A model generated the notes under the pieces. It did not search any database, had not been told where the DNA came from, and was given only the letters and a program-made list of their open reading frames with translations. From positions 4,710,001 to 4,774,000 of the forward strand of contig NC_019682.1 in the NCBI RefSeq assembly GCF_000316575.1: a stretch of 64,000 bases of DNA. Direction: 5' to 3'. The first letter of the stretch is position 1; every line of letters begins with the position of its first letter. Shown here piece after piece: positions 43,301 through 51,945 of the stretch. This DNA is from Calothrix sp. PCC 7507. Lineage in GTDB: Bacteria > Cyanobacteriota > Cyanobacteriia > Cyanobacteriales > Nostocaceae. Both the position numbers and the translations under genes were made by a program.

Positions 43301-44368
43301 CGGACTTGCGATCTCATGCTGATGATTGAGTCAGTCCTGGAGACTGTTAGCCTCGCCGCCCAAGCCAAAGAAATCGATTTGACATTTTCCCTCATTCCTT
43401 GGTGGGAACCACAGGTAGCAAACAACGAACATCCAGAATCTATTATCCTCAAATCCAAAATCTATCGACTTTCTGGATTCCCGAAACATAGCGCCCTCAG
43501 TGAAGCCAAGGATCTCAATTCAAAATTTTTAGTCGTCGGCGATCCAGAACGTCTACAACAAATAATCTGGAATTTACTATCCAATGCCATTAAATTTACA
43601 CCCCGAGGTGGTGGAGTAGAAATTAAACTTTCCAAAACCAGCGGTAATGAGCAAGAGCAATTGGATAATATTACCGATTACGCTCAAATTCAAGTACTTG
43701 ATACAGGTATTGGCATCAGTTCTGAGTTTCTCCCTTACGTATTCGATCGCTTTCGTCAAGCAGATAGTTCTAGCACTAGACCTCATGGGGGACTAGGACT
43801 TGGTTTAGCGATCGTGCGACATTTAGTAGAATTGCATGGCGGTACTATCCACGTAGATAGTCAAGGTGAACAGCAAGGAGCAATTTTTACAGTCAAATTG
43901 CCACTGTTATCGCCAAATAGCAGCGTGAGTTTACCCCCAGGAAGCGGAGAAAATCAAGATTCGGGTTCTTTACCTACGAGCCCCTTACTCCTGGGTGTAC
44001 GGGTGCTAGTTGTGGATGACGAAGCTGATAGCCGTGAATTTATCACTACCGTACTTCAAGAGTGCCATGCGGAAGTTATGGCAGTGGGTTCAGTATCAGA
44101 AGCATTGCAGATGATTGCAGAGTGGAAACCAGATGTTTTAGTGGGTGACATCGGTATGCCAGAAGAGGATGGTTATTCTCTCATCCGCAAAGTGCGATCG
44201 CAACCTCCAGAACAAGGCGGAAAAATTCCCGCAGCAGCCCTCACCGCATATGCTAGAGCAGAGGAACGGATGCGCGCCATACAGTCCGGTTATCAGCTAC
44301 ATTTGCCTAAACCTATTGAGCCGGCTGAGTTAGCCACAGTAGTCGCCAGCCTTGTGGGACGGACTTGA
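40328..44368 (+). CDS. Membrane-bound hybrid sensor histidine kinase (MASE-like, PAS x3, GAF, HisKA, HATPase, REC)
   Basis: A 1346-residue protein. About eight membrane helices form the N-terminal sensor (to about 320). Next come PAS domains at about 335-450, 476-600 and 612-735, the second followed by ITERKQAEE and the third by ITNLKQAEK linkers, a GAF domain (745-900), HisKA with His929 (LSHELRSPLNAILGW), HATPase (about 1000-1195, IWNLLSNAIKF, DTGIGIS, GGLGLGLAIV) and a receiver with Asp1274 (LVGDIGMPEEDG) and Lys in LPKPIEP. Residues about 1036-1066 (SIILKSKIYRLSGF...LNSKFLVV) look like an inserted repeat-derived segment between the HisKA and N-box regions. No output gene is adjacent; a LuxR-type regulator follows 450 bases downstream. 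Confidence 0.92.
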   Translation: MLKVNRLWLRNIQPIHVHSLVVTVASWLVILVGISVLLGWCFEIEFLKNGFYASNVTMKANSGLCFVLSGISLWLLQNAGSQRRILGLGQNGASKEKKNYPRQSVLYFKLARVCALLVLITGLLTFSQYLFGWNLGIDELLFRDWMQESAISSPGRMGLKTALNFIFVGIGLELLVRKKSRRNYWYAQIISLMIALIAFQSLIAYAYKVELVYGLLPQTTSMALPTALTFLVLCIGMLWTHPHQGLMRVVTSDSYGGLFARRLLLAAIAVPFLVGWLIVKGQQAKQYDAAFAISLFAIVLIVIFAIVVWQSAAVVECLSRQHDRIQDALRANEAKLRSFVDANIVGIAFGNADGTIQQANDAFLSIIGYTQEDLIAGQISWHQLTPPEQFELDWQKVTEAKENANGACLPYEKEYIRRDGSRVPVLVGYVLLAEKRQETVTFILDLSAQQAALRDRQQARAEIVQLNKNLQRRVAELQTLLDVIPIGIGIAEDPQCQNIKVNPAFAKQLGISPNLNASLSAPIDERPTFKIYREGRELRPEELPMQYSAAEGVEVLDFEIDVVHENGKIVKVLEYVAPLFDEEGQTRGCIGAFLDITERKQAEEVLRNQQKWLEDVLNLMPRPLLFIEPATAKVTFANRAANELAGGEFPRGIPAAEYHKFYYYSDANGDRIPNDQMPGVRVARGERLNGLEVDWHTVCGVRSLLIFADTLPAMHGHPATCVMVFQEITNLKQAEKALSLGYKRLQILFDTASELLSSQHPVALIDSLFRKLSEQIGLDVYFNYLVEENSQLMHLASSRGISQEQAAEIEWIVLGQAICGSAALERHAIAVENVQQSTDPKTELIRTLGVTAYYAYPLIAQGQLLGTLSFGSRTRTRFTENQKGMMQAVCDQIAIAMERAGLIASLQQQTEELRAANRMKDEFLAILSHELRSPLNAILGWAQLLRSRNLSETQISKALETIERNARTQTQLVEDLLDISRMIRGQLRLNVRTCDLMLMIESVLETVSLAAQAKEIDLTFSLIPWWEPQVANNEHPESIILKSKIYRLSGFPKHSALSEAKDLNSKFLVVGDPERLQQIIWNLLSNAIKFTPRGGGVEIKLSKTSGNEQEQLDNITDYAQIQVLDTGIGISSEFLPYVFDRFRQADSSSTRPHGGLGLGLAIVRHLVELHGGTIHVDSQGEQQGAIFTVKLPLLSPNSSVSLPPGSGENQDSGSLPTSPLLLGVRVLVVDDEADSREFITTVLQECHAEVMAVGSVSEALQMIAEWKPDVLVGDIGMPEEDGYSLIRKVRSQPPEQGGKIPAAALTAYARAEERMRAIQSGYQLHLPKPIEPAELATVVASLVGRT

Positions 44369-44821
44369 ACGAGGGCAGAGGAGCAGGGAGACAAAAGAGA
44401 GATAACAAGACTTTAACCCGTGACTCTTGACCCCTGACCCCTGACATCCGAAATAAATAATTGCCGAGTTGTATGTAACTTATGTTGCTCACAAGGCAGA
44501 AAAACTCATAGACTGCTTGCACAAGTAAGGTAATTTTCCTTACATTGTGCCCCATTCTTAATTTCCGTAGCGTGGAAACTGCCTACAAGGTAAAAATCAG
44601 GGTTTGAGCGAAGGGTAAATATTGCCCACCAGAAAACAATCGTCGTATTGAAATACTGTCACTTTACTTCAAAAAAGTCTCAGAGTGAGCCTGTCGAACT
44701 GCTCAGTAACCATTAGACGTGGGGGACTCTAGCTCCCCACTGATAACTGATATACGCAGAGTGCATATTTATCGACAAATGCATCTACTAAATAAGTAAT
44801 ATTTTGCAAATCCAAGCTTAT
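44369..44821. other. Gene-free stretch between hybrid kinase and LuxR-type gene
   Basis: Contains low-complexity (CCCCTGAC)-like words at 44418-44445, a degraded CTGTCGAACTGCTCAGTAAC repeat (44694-44712) and A+T-rich sequence next to the regulator. No RNA gene or ORF is supported. Confidence 0.5.
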
Positions 44822-45430
44822 ATGATGACCCTCACAAAGACACCGACAAAAATAGCAATTAAACCACAAAATTTAAATAGCACAGACTGTCGTGAATTGC
44901 TGCAAGCTTCTTTTTTGCAAGCCGTGCTTGAAGGCTTAGAAGATGGCATATTAATCGTCAATGCAATGGGTGAACTAGTTCATGCTAATGCATCTGCTCA
45001 CCTAATTTGTAGTCAATTAAATCAAGAAAATCGTCCCGCAAATTTTGTATCTCCACTCATCTGGCAGCTTTGTCAATCACTACTTGACAGTCACGGTTTG
45101 CCGTCTGAGCAATTAATGATCCTCTCAGATGAGATTGTACTTAATCAATCACATATATTTCGGGTGCGGGTGCGATTGGTAAATTTACCAGGGTTTCAGA
45201 TACCTTATTTTTTAGTGACAATTGAGAACCGATCTGAGTCTCAGAGAAATAGTGCGATCGCTGAAGTCAAAAAATATGATCTCACACCACGAGAAGCCGA
45301 AATTTGGTGTCTTTATCGAGGTAACTCTAGCTATAAAGATATTGCTGCCAAACTATACATCACAATGAACACAGTAAAAAAGCACATGAAAAATATTCAC
45401 GCCAAGCGACAGGCGTTTCTAGAAAAGTGA
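44822..45430 (+). CDS. PAS-like / LuxR-type helix-turn-helix transcriptional regulator
   Basis: A 202-residue protein. The N-terminal PAS-like sensor (about 25-140) begins LQAVLEGLEDGILIVNAMGELVHAN, and the C-terminal LuxR/GerE HTH has DLTPREAEIWCLYRGNSSYKD then YITMNTVKKHMKNIH. No receiver domain is present, so any signal must reach the PAS domain directly. I use the ATG at 44822 (a second ATG follows at once); a TTG at 44804 is less likely. It lies downstream of the hybrid kinase on the same strand, which might supply its signal, but 450 bases separate them. Confidence 0.85.
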   Translation: MMTLTKTPTKIAIKPQNLNSTDCRELLQASFLQAVLEGLEDGILIVNAMGELVHANASAHLICSQLNQENRPANFVSPLIWQLCQSLLDSHGLPSEQLMILSDEIVLNQSHIFRVRVRLVNLPGFQIPYFLVTIENRSESQRNSAIAEVKKYDLTPREAEIWCLYRGNSSYKDIAAKLYITMNTVKKHMKNIHAKRQAFLEK

Positions 45431-45440
45431 TAAACCTTAA

Positions 45441-45800
45441 TTACATCATGAATTCAGACAGCAAGCCTGACATATCTAATACTCGTCCAGACCAAATACC
45501 AGATTGTTCTGCAACTTCACTACGCGCTTTTTCATCCGACCAAATATCATTCCCAGATAATTCCCACATGGGCAGTTGGACTTGTATATTAACCAATTCT
45601 TCAGCTAGAAGAGGTTCAATGTCTGCTGCCGTCCACTCAATAAACCACTTGGTTTCTGAAATTACACTGATCACTGCTTCTTTGTAAGCAACATGAGAAA
45701 ATGACTTAATACGCACTAAATTGGCAGCTATATGTCCTAAACGAATTGGTGTATTTTCATGTTGAAAGCGTGCTTGTTTTTCATTTAAATTCTGGTTCAT
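45441..45800 (-). CDS. Conserved hypothetical protein
   Basis: A 119-residue protein beginning MNQNLNEKQARFQHENTPIRLGHIAANLVRIKSF. It is rich in Trp and Ala in the middle (SETKWFIEWTAADIEPLLAEELVNIQVQL). No signal peptide or known motif. The gene is convergent with the LuxR-type gene (10 bases between stops) and 46 bases from the DUF4168 gene upstream, with which it may be co-transcribed. Function unknown. Confidence 0.7.
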   Translation of the reverse strand: MNQNLNEKQARFQHENTPIRLGHIAANLVRIKSFSHVAYKEAVISVISETKWFIEWTAADIEPLLAEELVNIQVQLPMWELSGNDIWSDEKARSEVAEQSGIWSGRVLDMSGLLSEFMM

Positions 45801-45846
45801 AACCACCTATCAAGCGCTGATTTTCAATGCTCGATAAAATTTTGAC

Positions 45847-46323
45847 CTATCGAGGGTCAGAAACTTTTTGCAGATGGATTAATCGATTCAACACCTGCTG
45901 TTTTAAGTCATTGTTATTTTGTAGCTCTACGGTGATTTTGTTGAAGCGATCAATGCTTAAACCATTATCTTCAACTATCTTCTGGGAACGGTTACAGTAA
46001 TTAACCGCAATATCTTTAGCCTGTGAAGAAAGACCGTTGATACTGTTGGAGTCATTGCAAACAATCTTGGGAATTTCTCTACCACCAATCAGCTTTTTAA
46101 TCTCTTCAAAAGCTTTTTGACGCGCTGGCTCCATTGCTAACACAGCTTGAGCATAGCTATTAACTTCAGTATTGTTGACTGCTGGAGTTTGAGCATTAGT
46201 TTTGGTGCTGATAACTAAAACACTAGTAACTACACTAACACTAGCGATCGCCCCATAAAAAAAAGATTGAGAAAGCTTTCGTTGCAGGCTTAGTCGGAGA
46301 AAAAAATCAGATATTCTCTTCAT
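45847..46323 (-). CDS. DUF4168 family exported protein
   Basis: A 158-residue secreted protein. An N-terminal signal/anchor (residues 20-43, ending STKTNAQTPA) is followed by VNSYAQAVLAMEPARQKAFEEIKKLIGG and AVNYCNRSQKIVEDNGLSIDRFNKIT, the DUF4168 pattern of two helical halves ending in NRL. DUF4168 proteins are common in cyanobacteria and proteobacteria and have no assigned activity. Two cysteines in the mature part could form a disulfide. Confidence 0.85.
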   Translation of the reverse strand: MKRISDFFLRLSLQRKLSQSFFYGAIASVSVVTSVLVISTKTNAQTPAVNNTEVNSYAQAVLAMEPARQKAFEEIKKLIGGREIPKIVCNDSNSINGLSSQAKDIAVNYCNRSQKIVEDNGLSIDRFNKITVELQNNNDLKQQVLNRLIHLQKVSDPR

Positions 46324-46508
46324 ATATTGTGTGACACAGAACTACGGTAGGTATATGATGACTCAGAATTATTTTAGGAGTCAGAAGTTCCAAAAGACTC
46401 CAAATCTATAAAATTTTTATCTTCAACTGGTGGCCACGGTAGCGAGTATTCGAGCATCGGAGTCCCTCACCATAATTTTTCAATTTGACACCCAGTCCCT
46501 AATCCCTT

Positions 46509-47504
46509 TTACTGTTGTCTTCCTTGGCATACTTGACAAAGTTCTATAACTTTAGTCTGAAGGGTTGATATATCCGTAGAGCCTCGTTTGAGACTCACCT
46601 CTAACTCTAGTAGTAAGGGTAAAGTGGAGATTAGTTGTTGCACAGAAAGGAACTTGACTTCTTGCTGTAAAAAGTAGATACGTTTAGGATTACCGATCTC
46701 AGCAGCTTTGGCGATCGCCTGTTGATTCCGTTCCCCACTTTCTATCATAATTTTTACCAATAGCCAGGTACGAAACTGACCAATTAATGTAGCCACTATC
46801 CGCAAACCAGGTTCAGAAGCATTGTGCAGATCATTTAAGGTTGCTAAAGCCGTAGCTGTATCCCCTGTTCTAATTGCTGCTGCTAATTGTAAACTATTTT
46901 GCGTAGTATTTCTGACTAACTGCGTGACAGTATCTACATCTAATGGCTGATTACTACCGGCAGCATAAAGCCGTAATTTTTCGATTTCGTTGTAGAGGAG
47001 GCGTGTATCATTGCCTACAGACGCTGCTAACACTTCCATAGTTTTAGCTGTCAATCTCAAACCCGCTGTTTGAGCAGCCTGATGAACAGCCTGCACCAAT
47101 AATTCCGTCTTCCAGGGCGGAATCAGCGAGAATTCTCGAAACTCCGTGGCGAATTGTTTGAGGATTTTTGTCGATTTTAAGCGTTCATCTGGTTTGTTGC
47201 GAGAGGTGAGCAAGAGAAATGAGTTTTGGGGAATTACTGGCAAGGTTCGCATCAGTTCGGCTAACACATTCTCTGGACAATGCTGGCACAGATTAGTGTT
47301 AATCAACCATACTAACCGTCCACCGGCTCCAAAGCTTGGTGTCATGACCTGATTTAATCCCTGGATCGTAGCATCCGGTTGATCTGGAAGAAACGAGGTA
47401 TAGTTAAAACTTGTCCATTGGGGATCGAGGACGCGATCGCGCAACAGTGATACCGCCTTTTCTATGGCAAAATCATCTTCACCCCAGTAAACATAAATTG
47501 GCAT
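46509..47504 (-). CDS. holA: DNA polymerase III delta subunit
   Basis: A 331-residue clamp-loader subunit. It shows the N-terminal MPIYVYWGEDDFAIEKAV (P-loop-like position without nucleotide binding), the central NSFLLLTSRNKPDERLKSTK and VGNDTRLLYNEIEKL, and C-terminal collar helices (EPGLRIVATLIGQFRTWLLVK, LLLELEVSLKRGSTD). Delta opens the beta sliding clamp during DNA replication. The in-frame ATG at 47504 gives the conserved start; the one at 47519 adds MTGFF only. Monocistronic. Confidence 0.93.
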   Translation of the reverse strand: MPIYVYWGEDDFAIEKAVSLLRDRVLDPQWTSFNYTSFLPDQPDATIQGLNQVMTPSFGAGGRLVWLINTNLCQHCPENVLAELMRTLPVIPQNSFLLLTSRNKPDERLKSTKILKQFATEFREFSLIPPWKTELLVQAVHQAAQTAGLRLTAKTMEVLAASVGNDTRLLYNEIEKLRLYAAGSNQPLDVDTVTQLVRNTTQNSLQLAAAIRTGDTATALATLNDLHNASEPGLRIVATLIGQFRTWLLVKIMIESGERNQQAIAKAAEIGNPKRIYFLQQEVKFLSVQQLISTLPLLLELEVSLKRGSTDISTLQTKVIELCQVCQGRQQ

Positions 47505-48037
47505 AAAGAAACCAGTCACACAAACCTACTCATATCTAATCACTGCTAGATAGATGTGGACAACTGCATTTCCTCTCTACGCGAGAAACTCTTTTGGATG
47601 ACACTCCCAGATACTTAGATTTTTTCAATAATCAAATCGGATTCATATAGTCCAATATAGCGGTTCTCGTTCGGATGCCATCCGACCGAAAACTGCTATG
47701 GGCAATAGGGAAAACTAAGCTACCCACGCTTCGACTACGCTCAGTTACTACAATATGCAGGGTTTCAACCTACCTTGCTACGCACCAGCAGCAGCTGCTC
47801 CGCAGGAGAGGGGGGTATTCAAGCAGATCCTTTAACTGTAAACGGGCGTACTGACCACTAACGCAGAATTTACAATAAAGTGCATTTTGTCAATCAGTTG
47901 AAATACTCAAAATATTCTTAATCAAGCGAAAAATCTTCCCAAAATTGAGAAATTAGGTTACAGTTCCTTACCCCAAGTTTGTTAATCTGGGTAACTTTGC
48001 CTAAAATCTATCAAGTGAGAGCGCGAGGCTAAGAAGA
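47505..48037. other. Gene-free stretch with repeat fragments
   Basis: Includes a single end of the ATAGGA/TGAAA repeat family (47604-47650, ending AATCAAATCGGATTCATATA), a CGGTTCTCGTTCGGATGCC palindrome (47663-47690) and CTTCGACTACGCTCAGTTAC (47729). The 160 bases before the DUF1868 gene are A+T-rich. No gene is supported. Confidence 0.5.
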
Positions 48038-48829
48038 TTGGACGACAATTATCAAACATACTTAAATCGGGTAGCGCGCATGACGCTGCCAGAAGCTTAC
48101 AGATCACAGGTTCAGCATATCCAAGAATCTTCTAAATTTCAGCCGCATTCTGGGTACATACAAGCAGCGCCTTTTCCTGGCTATACGCTAATTACCCCAC
48201 CAGCGGTAGAAGAGTCAGAAAACTCGACTTTCTATGCAAAGTTACAAGTTTATCAACAGGAACTGTTAAAGTTGCCTGCTGATAGCGATTTGATCGTACC
48301 TGTACCCTCTACCAGCTTTCATTTAACTTTAGCTGACTTGATTTGGGACAGTGCTTACCGTGACGCCTGCGAAAAAAATCCCGAATTTGAACAACAGTTA
48401 CGTTCTTGCTTTGCGGAAATCTTTCAGCAATATCAACAATCCTTGACACAGGAGACTCAACCAATTTATTGGCAGGTGCTGGGACTGATAGTCTTGCCAA
48501 GGGCTGTAGGTGTGTGTTTAGTACCCCAAGATGAACGCAGCTATGAACAGATTATTAAGTTTCGCCGCACAATTTATCAAAATCCCCAGTTAATCGCCTT
48601 GGGAATTGAACAACACTATCACTTCACTGCCCATATTACATTAGGCTATTTTGGCAAAATTTCATCTGATCTAGACCGTACCAACCTTAGCACCTCATTA
48701 TCTGAGTTGAATCAACAATGGCTTTTAAATTCGCCAGAATTTTTAATACATCGCGTTGAACTGCGACAATTTAATGACATGACGGGCTACTATCGTCAGC
48801 CAGACTGGCCAAGTTTAGTGATCAGTTAA
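48038..48829 (+). CDS. DUF1868 protein (2H-phosphoesterase-like)
   Basis: A 263-residue protein with two His-x-Thr motifs, SFHLTLADL (about residue 90) and TAHITLGYF (about 200). Together they mark the 2H phosphoesterase superfamily (LigT/AKAP18-like), which includes RNA cyclic phosphodiesterases. The DUF1868 N-terminus (YLNRVARMTLPEAY) precedes them. The only start that keeps the conserved N-terminus is TTG at 48038; the first ATG (48080) would remove 14 residues. The real substrate is unknown. The stop codon is followed at once by a heptamer repeat array. Confidence 0.85.
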   Translation: MDDNYQTYLNRVARMTLPEAYRSQVQHIQESSKFQPHSGYIQAAPFPGYTLITPPAVEESENSTFYAKLQVYQQELLKLPADSDLIVPVPSTSFHLTLADLIWDSAYRDACEKNPEFEQQLRSCFAEIFQQYQQSLTQETQPIYWQVLGLIVLPRAVGVCLVPQDERSYEQIIKFRRTIYQNPQLIALGIEQHYHFTAHITLGYFGKISSDLDRTNLSTSLSELNQQWLLNSPEFLIHRVELRQFNDMTGYYRQPDWPSLVIS

Positions 48830-48878
48830 CAGTTAACAGTTAACAGTTAACAGTTATCAGTTAACTGTTAACTGATAA
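48818..48878. repeat. Heptamer tandem repeats (GTTAACA)
   Basis: Five copies of CAGTTAA followed by an inverted set (TTAACTGTTAACTGATAA), so the array is itself palindromic. It overlaps the last codons of the DUF1868 gene. Confidence 0.9.
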
Positions 48879-48880
48879 AT

Positions 48881-49660
48881 TTAATATTCCCTTTCCTTAT
48901 ACGCTAGATAAATAGCTTCTAAAAAAACATCAAAAGTTGCACCTTCTGGTATTTGTTCTAGATGCAGAATAGCTTGTAACTGTTGGGTTAACTGAAGAGA
49001 TAGAGAGGCTTTTGCCTTGGGCGACATTAAACTACGCCGTTGCAAATACTCTCGAATCACAGCAAAGTCGTCTGGTAATAATGATGATAAATCGCAAATT
49101 TGTAGTAGCTGCTCATGCAGCGACTTAGCCTGTTCGGAAATGGTAAAAGTTGCTGATGTCACAGGTATTTGGGCTTGAATCACAATCGTACCAGCAGCCA
49201 AATCACCAAGGCGCTTTTCCAGGCGACTCAAAGCAATTAAAAAAGCTCCAATATACAAAAACTCGTCGAAAATTCGTAATAAGCCCCGTAAGGTTGCTTG
49301 TTGCAAACCAATTGGTCTACCATCATCTCGCACAACACGAATTTTGGCAAAACGTTTACCAGGGGTTTGTCCTTGCCATAGAGTTTCAAAAAATACGAAG
49401 TAGCCAGCATAAATACAGAAGCTAACGACGAAAGCGATCGCCATCAACCACAAAGCCACTCCTGAGCCAAAAATGTCTACCCAAAAATCGCCTAGCTGCA
49501 CTGAAACTATAGTCCAGACAATAAAAAACACCACCATAATCACGGCTAAAACGTGATAGTCAATGATTAATGCCCAGGCACGATTACCAATTCCAGCGAG
49601 GCTGAATTCTAGTTCTACACTTTCTGGTGTGCGGAATTTAACACGGTTAAACAGGTGCAT
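48881..49660 (-). CDS. RDD family membrane protein
   Basis: A 259-residue membrane protein. The RDD domain (about 15-165) starts ELEFSLAGIGNRAWALIIDYHVL (the R and D of RDD) and continues through QGQTPGKRFAKIRVVRDDGRP and ALSRLEKRLGDLAAGTIVI, over about four helices. The C-terminal 90 residues are soluble and helical. RDD proteins are thought to be small transporters or membrane scaffolds. The upstream gene on the same strand begins 20 bases away, so these are co-transcribed; a SpoIIM-type gene is divergent. Confidence 0.88.
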   Translation of the reverse strand: MHLFNRVKFRTPESVELEFSLAGIGNRAWALIIDYHVLAVIMVVFFIVWTIVSVQLGDFWVDIFGSGVALWLMAIAFVVSFCIYAGYFVFFETLWQGQTPGKRFAKIRVVRDDGRPIGLQQATLRGLLRIFDEFLYIGAFLIALSRLEKRLGDLAAGTIVIQAQIPVTSATFTISEQAKSLHEQLLQICDLSSLLPDDFAVIREYLQRRSLMSPKAKASLSLQLTQQLQAILHLEQIPEGATFDVFLEAIYLAYKEREY

Positions 49661-49680
49661 AATAGTTCCAGTGTTGGCGT

Positions 49681-50538
49681 TTAAATCTCGCGATCGCGTA
49701 ACTTTAAGCCTAACCCTTCACGACGACTCCGTAAGTCATAGTAAATTACCGCTTGGATTGTTTTCCAGAATGGCACAATCAAAGCCCCACTGGTGAAACT
49801 TATACCCAGAATTAACACGAAAAAAAGTAGCGCATAAATACCAGATCCATCTTGCACTAAAGGTGTGAGAACTAGCTGAATAATAGTACTGACAATCTGA
49901 ACAACAATTTGAATAGGTATTGTAATCAAAAAAGCCACAAATCCAATTAAAAGAATCCGCCATGCATTACCCTGTGTTAATTCCCAACTACGCCTAATAC
50001 TTGATGCAGCATCCATATTTTCCTCAATTGCCAGGTGTACACCCACTAGATAAAACCTGGTCAAAAACCATAAAATTACTACAAGTGCCACAATGCCTAG
50101 CACAATGCCTATCAACCCCACAAGAATAGTCACAGCAGCAACATCTGTTTGTTGAGCGCCTCTCCCAATGAAACCCACTGCTAGGGCACCCAACAAAGTA
50201 AATACAATCCCCACACCCAAGAAAACTCCTATACCTATCAGCCCCAGTAATATCATCGCCCCGAAAAACTTCCATAATCGGGAATTGACAAAACGCTCAC
50301 CCGATGAGATGCTCTCCGGTTGATTGACTAATTCACCAAAAGCCAAGCGAGAAATCAGCGATGTCAGGGCATAAAATTTTGCCCATCCATAAACTGGAAT
50401 CAGTACCCACAAATAAGCCTTGAGAGCAAGTAAAAAATAATCCTTCAGGTGAGAACGATACAATCGCAGTCCCGCACTCACGACATTTCCCACACTCAGT
50501 GGTTGTATGGAACTGGAATCTCCAAAATTACCAGACAT
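49681..50538 (-). CDS. Multi-pass membrane protein (glycerophosphodiesterase membrane-domain-like)
   Basis: A 285-residue integral membrane protein with about six helices. It starts QPLSVGNVVSAGLRLYRSHLKDYF, a pattern seen in proteins labelled DUF975-like or glycerophosphoryl diester phosphodiesterase membrane domain, and contains ARFYLVGVHLAIEE-like and SIRRSWELTQGNAWRILLIG segments. No catalytic domain is present. The ATG at 50538 has AAGGAAAAG upstream; a further in-frame start at 50613 precedes that box. It lies between the RDD gene and the divergent SpoIIM-type gene, a common grouping. Confidence 0.75.
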   Translation of the reverse strand: MSGNFGDSSSIQPLSVGNVVSAGLRLYRSHLKDYFLLALKAYLWVLIPVYGWAKFYALTSLISRLAFGELVNQPESISSGERFVNSRLWKFFGAMILLGLIGIGVFLGVGIVFTLLGALAVGFIGRGAQQTDVAAVTILVGLIGIVLGIVALVVILWFLTRFYLVGVHLAIEENMDAASSIRRSWELTQGNAWRILLIGFVAFLITIPIQIVVQIVSTIIQLVLTPLVQDGSGIYALLFFVLILGISFTSGALIVPFWKTIQAVIYYDLRSRREGLGLKLRDREI

Positions 50539-50618
50539 GATATCAACTTTTCCTTGAAAGTACGGAGATGAATTTGAGGCTATCTTAAAGTACCTTATAC
50601 CTAATATTCCCAAAATTT

Positions 50619-51572
50619 ATGAATATTCAACGTTGGATTGCACGCAGAGAACAAAATTGGCAGCGTCTGGACGCTTTATTAAAGCAATTAGAAAAAAAGG
50701 GTCTGAAATCGTTGAGAGCTATAGAAATTCGTGAACTAGCTAGTTTATATCGTTCAGTGGCTGCTGATTTGGCACGGGCTCGGACTCAGGAAGTAGGTAA
50801 TACTTTGATACAAAGTTTACAGTCCTTGACAACTCGTGCCTATACGCAGATTTACCAAGGTTCACGAAGGCAGGAATGGCAAGCCGTGGTGGAATTCTAT
50901 CGCTGGGGATTACCTGCTGTAGTTCAGCAAACATTCGCATATATCGCTGCTGCTACCGGTTTGTTCCTGCTGGGGGCGCTAGTTGCTTGGTGGTATGCTT
51001 GGCAAGATCCCGCGTTTATGTCACTGATAGTACCTGATCACTTGATTTCCCAGGTGCGAGATGAGCATAAATTGTGGATGGGGTCAATTGTCGGTGTTGA
51101 ACCCCTAGCATCTAGCGGAATCATGATCAATAATCTGTCGGTTTCCTTTGCTGCTGTTGCGGGTGGGATGACAGCAGGAGCGTATACAACTTATTTGATG
51201 GTCTTTAATGGTTTATTGATTGGTGCTGTTGGTACTTTAGTGGGTCAAAATAATCTTGCTTATCCCTTTTGGGCATTTGTATTTCCCCACGGTTCCTTAG
51301 AATTACCCGCAATATTTTTTGCTGGTGGGGCTGGGTTTTTATTAGCAAAAGCAATTTTATTTCCTGGTAAATATCGTCGGGGTGATGCTTTAAAATTCTA
51401 TGGTTCCCAAGCAGTACGATTAGTATTTGGTATTGTACCTATGTTGGTGATTGCTGGGATTATTGAAGGCTTTTTCTCTCCTAATCCTAGTGTGCCAAAT
51501 CCTTTTAAGTATGTTGTGGGGATGGGTTTGTTTGTACTTTTGGTGATTTATTGTAGTCGTAAGCGCCTTTAA
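50619..51572 (+). CDS. Stage II sporulation protein M (SpoIIM)-family membrane protein
   Basis: A 317-residue membrane protein. A soluble helical N-terminus (MNIQRWIARREQNWQRLDALL, ELASLYRSVAADLARAR) precedes about six helices with NNLSVSFAAVAGGMTAGAYT and FVFPHGSLELPAIFFAGGAG, the SpoIIM family hallmark. Cyanobacteria do not sporulate; in non-sporulating bacteria these genes accompany RDD, MoxR, DUF58 and DUF4129 genes of unknown envelope function. It is divergent from the membrane gene at 50538 with 80 bases between. Confidence 0.9.
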   Translation: MNIQRWIARREQNWQRLDALLKQLEKKGLKSLRAIEIRELASLYRSVAADLARARTQEVGNTLIQSLQSLTTRAYTQIYQGSRRQEWQAVVEFYRWGLPAVVQQTFAYIAAATGLFLLGALVAWWYAWQDPAFMSLIVPDHLISQVRDEHKLWMGSIVGVEPLASSGIMINNLSVSFAAVAGGMTAGAYTTYLMVFNGLLIGAVGTLVGQNNLAYPFWAFVFPHGSLELPAIFFAGGAGFLLAKAILFPGKYRRGDALKFYGSQAVRLVFGIVPMLVIAGIIEGFFSPNPSVPNPFKYVVGMGLFVLLVIYCSRKRL

Positions 51573-51945
51573 AGGAATGCTCAATACCTGATTAGTGCTG
51601 TGCCCCTTGTATCGGCCATTTAATTTTTCCCTGCTAGCGTAGAAAATTTATTACTGATCAAAATAAACAAGCAATGAGCATTAATTGACCTGGAAAGTGG
51701 ACATCTACTGAAGACATACTACAGTTATCGGTTTTAAATTAATCTCTCCAAAAGCAGTACTGGTAGCTAGAGTGACTAAGCTTCTTGCAAAAGTCGGGGA
51801 AAGGGGAAGGGTGAAAGGAATGTAATTTCCCTTTTCTTGCTGCTGATAAAAGCTAGTTTCGCAAGAGGGTTATCAACCCTAGCTATTTTTTAGTATTTAT
51901 GTCAACATCACAACAGCCGTAAAATTACTGAGGAGACACTAACTA
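51573..51945 (+). promoter_or_regulatory. Leader region of the ferritin-like gene with hairpin
   Basis: No gene. AGGGTT-ATC-AACCCT (51866-51880) followed by AGCTATTTTTTAG is terminator-like and lies only 65 bases before the ferritin-like start, so it could be an attenuator or the terminator of a short leader RNA. A purine-rich stretch GGGGAAAGGGGAAGGGTGAAAGG precedes it. Confidence 0.4.

Noticed and set aside
46926-46936. Second occurrence of the IS110 right-end word ACAGTATCT, followed by AC as at 8626
   Set aside because: It lies inside the intact holA coding sequence on the opposite strand, with no left end or recombinase nearby; a chance match.
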